Below, piece by piece: positions 59,478-64,000 of a DNA stretch of 64,000 nucleotides (positions are counted from its first letter, which is position 1; the number at the start of each line of letters is the position of its first letter). The DNA lies in the NCBI GenBank assembly GCA_049510975.1, contig JBEKYM010000003.1:62001-126000 (forward strand). Reading direction: 5' to 3'. A program made the position numbers and the translations under genes. Under the pieces are notes generated by a model. That model did no database searches and had not been told where the DNA came from. It saw only the letters and a program-made list of their open reading frames with translations. This DNA comes from JAKACA01 sp049510975 (GTDB lineage: Bacteria; Actinomycetota; Acidimicrobiia; Acidimicrobiales; Bog-793).

Positions 59478-59900
59478 CTACCTCGCCCGTGGCTCGAGGG
59501 ACGGCAGGTGGATGAGACCTGCGTCGGTGGGGCGAAAACCGCACGCCTCCACATAGAACCCCGCGAGGTCGCCCGCGTAGTCGACATGGAGCCACTCGCA
59601 GCCGGCCGCCTTGGCGTGCTCGGCGGCTCGGCGCACCACCTCGGCCCCGATCCCCTGGCGCTGATGGCTGCCACGGGACTTCGTGTCGATGAGGAAGGCG
59701 TGGTCTCCCCCGTCCCAGGCCACGTTGACGAAGCCGACGAGGAGGCCCTCCGCCGTCCGGGCGGCGATCCAGCCGAGGCTCTGAGGTCGGATCTGATCCC
59801 ACCATCCAGGCACCGCAGTGCCGCCGTGAGAGCGGACGAGGTCGACCATCTCGTCGTCGGTGACTGCTCCTCGCCACGTGTAGGAGATCACGTCGGTCAT
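59478..59900 (-). CDS. GNAT acetyltransferase
   Basis: A 140-residue single-domain acetyltransferase with the core LIDTKSRGSHQRQGIGAEVVRRAAEHAKAAGCEWLHVDYAGDLAGFYVEACGFRPTDAGLIHL, including the R/Q-x-x-G-x-G/A acetyl-CoA loop (RQGIGA). ATG at 59900; the longer frame upstream overlaps the DUF1801 gene and is shadow. Substrate unknown. Confidence 0.82.
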   Translation of the reverse strand: MTDVISYTWRGAVTDDEMVDLVRSHGGTAVPGWWDQIRPQSLGWIAARTAEGLLVGFVNVAWDGGDHAFLIDTKSRGSHQRQGIGAEVVRRAAEHAKAAGCEWLHVDYAGDLAGFYVEACGFRPTDAGLIHLPSLEPRAR

Positions 59901-59941
59901 GTCGTCCAAGTCTGGCGGAACCGGTACGGCGGCCGCCGTTG

Positions 59942-60304
59942 TCAGAGCGAGGTGTCGGGGAAGGCTTGCTGCATCCGCACGGCCACGAGCTTGTCGACGA
60001 GAGACTTCGGCAGGGGCGTGTCGACGGGGAACTGGAGCGCCCCCGTCGACGTCACGTACTCGGCAGCCTCGTCCGACAGCTGCGGGATCACCGAGCCGCT
60101 GTGTGGGAAGTAGCTCAGGTGGTTCTTGAAGGCGGCGAACCCGGCGATCACTTTGCCCCGCACTCGAAACGCCGGCATCCGATAGGAGATGCACTGCTCG
60201 GCTTCCGGGGCGGCGTCGAGGATCAGCTCGCGAAGTGCCCGCAACGTCGACTGTTTGGGCTCCTCGAGCGCCGCCAGATAGTCGTCGATCTCGCGTTGCG
60301 ACAT
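59942..60304 (-). CDS. DUF1801 (YdhG-like) protein
   Basis: A 120-residue protein of the YdhG/frataxin-like fold family: REIDDYLAALEEPKQSTLRALRELILDAAPEAEQCISYRMPAFRVRGKVIAGFAAFKNHLSYFPHSG, and QFPVDTPLPKSLVDKLVAVRMQQ. Members have been proposed as iron chaperones; the role is not established. ATG at 60304 precedes the conserved start. Confidence 0.85.
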   Translation of the reverse strand: MSQREIDDYLAALEEPKQSTLRALRELILDAAPEAEQCISYRMPAFRVRGKVIAGFAAFKNHLSYFPHSGSVIPQLSDEAAEYVTSTGALQFPVDTPLPKSLVDKLVAVRMQQAFPDTSL

Positions 60305-60397
60305 GAAGCCAGTCTCACCGGGCGGCTCGGCGTGGTCAAGGACAGCACGACCGACTGCCGACGCCTCATCGCTCCGTGGCCGCGCGACGATCGTCAG

Positions 60398-60694
60398 ATG
60401 ATCGCAGCCTTTTCCATCGCCCCAGTCGGTGCCGGCGACTCGGTCAGTGAGACGGTCGCCGAGTGCATCGCCATCGTGCGGGCGAGCGGCATCCCGAACG
60501 AGACCAACGCCATGTTCACCAACCTGGAGGGCGACTGGGACGAGGTGATGGATGTGATCAAACAGTGCCTCGATCACGTGGCCGCCGTCGCCCCCCGCGT
60601 CAGCCTGGTCATCAAGATCGACCATCGGCCGGGCGTCTCGGACGCCTTGCACGGCAAGGTCGCCGCCATCGAAGCTCACCTCGGCCACCAGTAG
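60398..60694 (+). CDS. Thiamine-binding/MTH1187-family protein
   Basis: A 98-residue ferredoxin-fold protein of the MTH1187/YkoF-like family: MIAAFSIAPVGAGDSVSETVAECIAIVRASGIPNETNAMFTNLEGDWDEVMDVIKQCLDHV. Such proteins bind thiamine or related molecules in some bacteria. ATG at 60398; the frame upstream is shadow. Gap of 142 bases to the next gene. Confidence 0.83.
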   Translation: MIAAFSIAPVGAGDSVSETVAECIAIVRASGIPNETNAMFTNLEGDWDEVMDVIKQCLDHVAAVAPRVSLVIKIDHRPGVSDALHGKVAAIEAHLGHQ

Positions 60695-60836
60695 CGTCGA
60701 AACCCCCCGGAGCGGACCGACTCTCGCGCTGGTTCACCCCTCGCCCGCCGATGAACGGCCCGAGGACTCCCGCGGTCTCGACCGGCTCGGGGCGCCGCCT
60801 GGCTAGGGTTTGGCACCTCCTCGACGACGGAAGGCC

Positions 60837-61949
60837 ATGACGAGCTTGGACAGGATTCGACTGGGCGTGCTCGGCGCCGGCAACGTCGCCGACCTCAACG
60901 TCGCCGGCTACCTCGAGGACCCGCGCTGCGAGGTGATCGCCGTCTGCGACGTGCTGCCCGACGCCGCCGAGTCGGCTGGCAAACGCTGGGGCGTGCCCAA
61001 GATCTACACCGACATGGATCGCTTCCTCGCCGACGACGACATCGACGCCGTCGAGATCGTGACCCCGACCTACCTGCACCACAGCCACGTGCTCGACGCG
61101 CTCGCCGCCGGCAAGCACATCTCGGTGCAGAAGCCTCTCTCGAACACCATCGACGAGGCCGACGAAATGGGCGATGCCGCCGCCGGCGCCGGCCTGACCC
61201 TGCGAGTCGGCGAGTGCATGGTCCACTACCCGCCGCTCGAGCTGGCGAAACGCCTCATCTCGGACGGCGCCATCGGCAAGCCCGTCGGTCTGCGCATCCG
61301 CACGGTGGTCGGGCAGACGGACTCGGCGTTCCAGGCCGGCCTCAACGCCGACGGCTACAGCTGGCGGCTGGACGCCCGCTCACCGGGCGGGCACCTCTTC
61401 GACGACATGGTGCACAAGTACGCCGTGGCACTTTGGCTCCTCGACCAGGACGTCACCTCGGTGCAAGCCGTGGTCCGCCGCCGGGACCTGTACTTCGAGC
61501 CGTGCGTGGCCCTGTTCGAGTTCGAGGATCCCGATCTCCTCGGGACGATGGAGGTCGTGTACGCACCGCAGATGTGGCTGAGGAGCCAGTACTTCGGCGC
61601 AGACGAGTTCTTCGAGATCCAGGGCGAGGAGGGTTCGCTCTGGGTGACGCGAGCGACCGGTGAGATGCTCGACCTCGCACCGGTGGTCCTGTACCAAGGC
61701 AAGGACAACAAGATCTCGACCACTCGGTTCACGGAGGTCGACTCGAACTTCGCCACGGGTTTCAAACGGTCGTCGTCGCATTTCATCGATGCCCTCATCT
61801 CCGGCGATGCCGCCTCCATGACGCCCGTCGACGCGAGAAAGGTCCTGCAGCTCTGCTTTGCCGTCTATCTCGCCGGCGAGACCCGCCAAGCCGTCGATCC
61901 CCGGGTGCTGACCGGGTCGGTGTCTCCCTCCGGCTGGGCGGACTGGTAG
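60837..61949 (+). CDS. Gfo/Idh/MocA-family oxidoreductase
   Basis: NAD(P)-dependent sugar or polyol oxidoreductase, 370 residues. Rossmann motif LGVLGAGNVADLNVAGY; cofactor loop AVEIVTPTYLHHSHVLDALAAGKHISVQKPLS with the catalytic EKP-type lysine (here QKP); the active-site DMVHKYAVALW in the C-terminal domain. GGAAGG lies 4-5 bases before the ATG at 60837, and TAGGGT at 60804-60809 is a possible -10. The substrate is unknown. Confidence 0.85.
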   Translation: MTSLDRIRLGVLGAGNVADLNVAGYLEDPRCEVIAVCDVLPDAAESAGKRWGVPKIYTDMDRFLADDDIDAVEIVTPTYLHHSHVLDALAAGKHISVQKPLSNTIDEADEMGDAAAGAGLTLRVGECMVHYPPLELAKRLISDGAIGKPVGLRIRTVVGQTDSAFQAGLNADGYSWRLDARSPGGHLFDDMVHKYAVALWLLDQDVTSVQAVVRRRDLYFEPCVALFEFEDPDLLGTMEVVYAPQMWLRSQYFGADEFFEIQGEEGSLWVTRATGEMLDLAPVVLYQGKDNKISTTRFTEVDSNFATGFKRSSSHFIDALISGDAASMTPVDARKVLQLCFAVYLAGETRQAVDPRVLTGSVSPSGWADW

Positions 61950-61967
61950 GCGTCTGCACTGCGTGGG

Positions 61968-63284
61968 GTGAGTAACGTCACGTCGGTGACCGCGTCGGCA
62001 CCGTGGCTGGTGAGACGGCTGTTCCCCCTCCTCGCCACGATCGGCCTGCTTGCCGTGGGCATGATCTCGACGACGTGGTGGGGAGCCCATCTCGTCGACA
62101 AGACGTCGTGGCAGCTTCCGCACGACCTCTGGGGAACGTTGCTGGCGGCCCGGCGACTCCTCCACTTGGATCCCGGTGGTCTCTACACCCAACCGACGGG
62201 CCTGGTCTCGCTTCCCGGCGCCGCCTTGATCCTCGTGCCGATCGTCGCCCTCATCGACGTCGCCGGAGTCGGCCTCGGGGTTCCGGGCGCGCAGAACACG
62301 CATCCGACCGCGTGGCTGTTCGCCGGTCCGTACGAGATCGCCTTGTCGGCGCTGGCGCTGCTGGCGGCGGACTCGCTCGCCGAGCGTCTCGGTGTCACCC
62401 GCCCAAAACGAGCGCTGCTCGCAGCCGCCGCCGCCGTCGCCCTCTGGAGCGTGTCGGTGAGATGGGGCCATCCGGAGGACGCCGTCGCGGTGGCGCTGTT
62501 CTTGTTCGGGATCGCAAAGTTGGCCGACTCGAGAGTCGCATGGTCCGCATGGCTCGTCGGAGCGGCCATCTGCGTGCAACCGCTCGTGCTGCTGGCTGTG
62601 CCGGTTCTCCTCGTCACCATCGAGCCACGACGGCTGGCCGGCTACCTCGGTCGTGCGGCGGCCCCGAGCGCACTCTTGCTCGGCGTGGCGGCGGCCGCCA
62701 ACTGGAACGCCACCTACGCGGCGATCACCAGCCAGCCAAACTGGCCAGCGACCGACCACACGACGCCGTTCACGTCGCTCGCCCCCCACCTGAGCGGCGG
62801 GGCCGTCGCCGCCGGGCCGGCCAGGGTCGTCGTCATCTTCCTCGCCGTCTGCTGCGCCCTCGTCCTCCAGCGGCAATGGCATGCTCCTCGAGACGCCCCC
62901 CTCAGTGCAGAGGTACTGGAAGAGCTGCTCTGGTGGGTAGCGGTGGCCCTCACCCTCCGCTGCGTGTTCGAACCGGTGATGACGCCGTACTACTTGTGGC
63001 CGGTGCTGGCGGTGGGGCTGATCGCGGCGTCCCGCAGCTGGTCTCGCCTCGTCCCGACGTCGCTCGTCGCCTCTGCGGTCACCTTCGTCTCGCAAGCGTC
63101 CTGGCACGGGCCCTGGCTGTGGTGGGGATCGGCGGTCGGTGGGCTCGTGCTGGCGCTGGTCCTCTCCTACAACCGAGGGCCGAAGCCGCGCGGCGTTGCC
63201 GCCGGCGCCGGGTCACTGCGAGTCGCCGGCTTCAGCATGGATCCGAGACGCCCGGCGACGCCTCACGGCAGCCACGAGACGTGA
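61968..63284 (+). CDS. Multi-pass membrane protein, possible GT-C-type glycosyltransferase
   Basis: A 438-residue protein with at least nine hydrophobic helices and no clear family motif. Extracytoplasmic loops carry LVDKTSWQLPHDLWGTLLAARRLLHLDPGGLYTQPTG, WGHPEDAVAVALFL and TPYYLWP, which resemble polyprenol-phosphate-using mannosyl- or arabinofuranosyltransferase-like proteins; this is a weak inference. GTG at 61968 is 18 bases after the oxidoreductase. Its end overlaps the convergent CPBP gene by 22 bases. Confidence 0.6.
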   Translation: MSNVTSVTASAPWLVRRLFPLLATIGLLAVGMISTTWWGAHLVDKTSWQLPHDLWGTLLAARRLLHLDPGGLYTQPTGLVSLPGAALILVPIVALIDVAGVGLGVPGAQNTHPTAWLFAGPYEIALSALALLAADSLAERLGVTRPKRALLAAAAAVALWSVSVRWGHPEDAVAVALFLFGIAKLADSRVAWSAWLVGAAICVQPLVLLAVPVLLVTIEPRRLAGYLGRAAAPSALLLGVAAAANWNATYAAITSQPNWPATDHTTPFTSLAPHLSGGAVAAGPARVVVIFLAVCCALVLQRQWHAPRDAPLSAEVLEELLWWVAVALTLRCVFEPVMTPYYLWPVLAVGLIAASRSWSRLVPTSLVASAVTFVSQASWHGPWLWWGSAVGGLVLALVLSYNRGPKPRGVAAGAGSLRVAGFSMDPRRPATPHGSHET

Positions 63285-63991
63285 CCGTGGAGGAGCACCC
63301 AGCCCACGAAAGCACCGGTGTCGATCAAGCTGTGGGCGACGATGAGGCGGAGCAGGCGACCCTGGCGTTGGAAGAGGCGCCCGAAGAGCAGCCCCATGAC
63401 GGCATTGCCAAGAAACCCGCCGAAGCCCTGATACAGGTGGTATGACCCCCGGATCACCGAGCTGGTGGCAAGGGCGCGGTTCTCTCCCCATTGCAGCTGG
63501 CCGAGGCGGTGGAGCAAGTAGCCGCACACGACCACCTCCTCGAGCACGCCGTTCTGGACGGCGGCCAGCACGAGCACCGGGATCCGCCACCACACCGCAG
63601 GCAGGTTCGTGGGCACGACGTTGACGCTCAGGCCGGCGTGATAGGCGCCGAGATAGAGCGCCAGCCCGGCGCCGCCCACTCCGGCGGCGAGCGCCGCTCC
63701 CCAGCCGATCTCCCGCCTGAGTCGCCTCGTGTCGAGCCCGATGCTGGCGCTCGACTCACCGGATCTGGACAGCAGGTAGACGACGAGCGCCACCGGCACG
63801 AGGGCGACCGCGATGCCGACGAGTGCGTAGGCGAGGTTGAGCAGCGAGCTGTTGGCGCCGGCCGACGAGTTGATCACGGTGCTCTGCGAGCGCAAGGGGA
63901 CACCGATGGACAGCGAATTCACCAACGCCAGGACGGCGTACACGGCATCGGCGCCGAGCGACAGCCCCAGCACGAGCCAGATCTCGATCAC
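63263..63991 (-). CDS. CPBP intramembrane metalloprotease, N-terminus possibly off-window
   Basis: A 242-residue polytopic protein of the CAAX/CPBP family. Motif 1 reads NGVLEEVVVCGYLLHRL, with the glutamate pair but no Arg at the usual EExxxR position; motif 2 histidine is in GSYHLYQGF and motif 3 in VAHSLIDTGAF. It is probably a membrane-bound protease or immunity-like protein. The GTG at 63991 is 9 bases from the window end and the frame stays open, so the true start may lie outside. Confidence 0.75.
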   Translation of the reverse strand: MIEIWLVLGLSLGADAVYAVLALVNSLSIGVPLRSQSTVINSSAGANSSLLNLAYALVGIAVALVPVALVVYLLSRSGESSASIGLDTRRLRREIGWGAALAAGVGGAGLALYLGAYHAGLSVNVVPTNLPAVWWRIPVLVLAAVQNGVLEEVVVCGYLLHRLGQLQWGENRALATSSVIRGSYHLYQGFGGFLGNAVMGLLFGRLFQRQGRLLRLIVAHSLIDTGAFVGWVLLHGHVSWLP

Positions 63992-64000
63992 GAGGGCCTT

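Noticed and set aside
61380..63107. Long minus strand frame of 575 codons
   Set aside because: It lies opposite the oxidoreductase and membrane protein genes and has shadow-like composition (RRHD-rich).
1..64000. CRISPR array, tRNA or rRNA genes
   Set aside because: No regularly spaced repeats and no cloverleaf or rRNA stretch recognised by eye; tRNAscan and Infernal would be decisive.
1..64000. Prophage or insertion sequence
   Set aside because: No integrase, transposase, terminase or structural phage genes were found. The DUF559 remnant and palindrome are the only hints of transfer.

Overview
The window is chromosomal DNA from a very GC-rich actinobacterium. Mycothiol synthesis (MshA), a mycothiol-dependent isomerase family member, a nickel superoxide dismutase with its maturation protease, a 14-subunit-type nuo operon beside a geranylgeranyl-reductase-family gene, an RsiG-like c-di-GMP-binding protein and an actinobacterial-type heme operon headed by Rex all fit that phylum. 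A bacterial G1 glutamic peptidase and a VKOR/DUF929 disulfide pair make class Acidimicrobiia a reasonable but unproven guess. No tRNA, rRNA, CRISPR array, insertion sequence or prophage was recognised. No gene-free stretch exceeds 300 bases.

Left part, 1-17 kb: nuoA to nuoM run leftward as a tightly overlapping complex I operon; nuoM is cut by the window edge and nuoN would lie outside. Upstream sit an APC-family permease and a divergent menaquinone/geranylgeranyl-reductase-like flavoprotein. Then come a perfect 24-bp-arm palindrome and a 5'-truncated DUF559 nuclease remnant.

17-31 kb: a leftward heme operon (rex-hemA-hemC-cobA/hemD-hemB-hemL), an acyl-CoA synthetase, a small excisionase-type HTH gene, proC, mshA, an XRE regulator and an RsiG-like gene carrying twin c-di-GMP motifs. 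Next are the divergent sodX/sodN pair, then MoaD-like and DksA/TraR-like small proteins.

32-44 kb: a secreted G1 peptidase; a GabD1-type dehydrogenase; a split transketolase divergent from a SoxR gene with a recognisable SoxR box between them; a sulfatase divergent from a GH43-like lipoprotein; a valine/leucine dehydrogenase; and a VKOR plus DUF929 pair, probably an extracytoplasmic disulfide-forming system.

44-64 kb: an HtrA protease, a low-molecular-weight tyrosine phosphatase, a phosphodiesterase, an MFS transporter with a large duplicated insert, and a fatty-acid desaturase whose promoter holds a perfect palindromic operator. These are followed by a three-gene operon of DinB-fold and DsbA-like thiol enzymes, a secreted transglycosylase-like protein, a DHA2 drug exporter, a large secreted protein with a Thr/Pro linker, and several small stress or acetyltransferase genes.

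Themes are respiration and heme, redox and thiol homeostasis, and envelope proteins. Several genes have a TANNNT -10 element only 6-8 bases before the start codon, which suggests that leaderless transcripts are common here.
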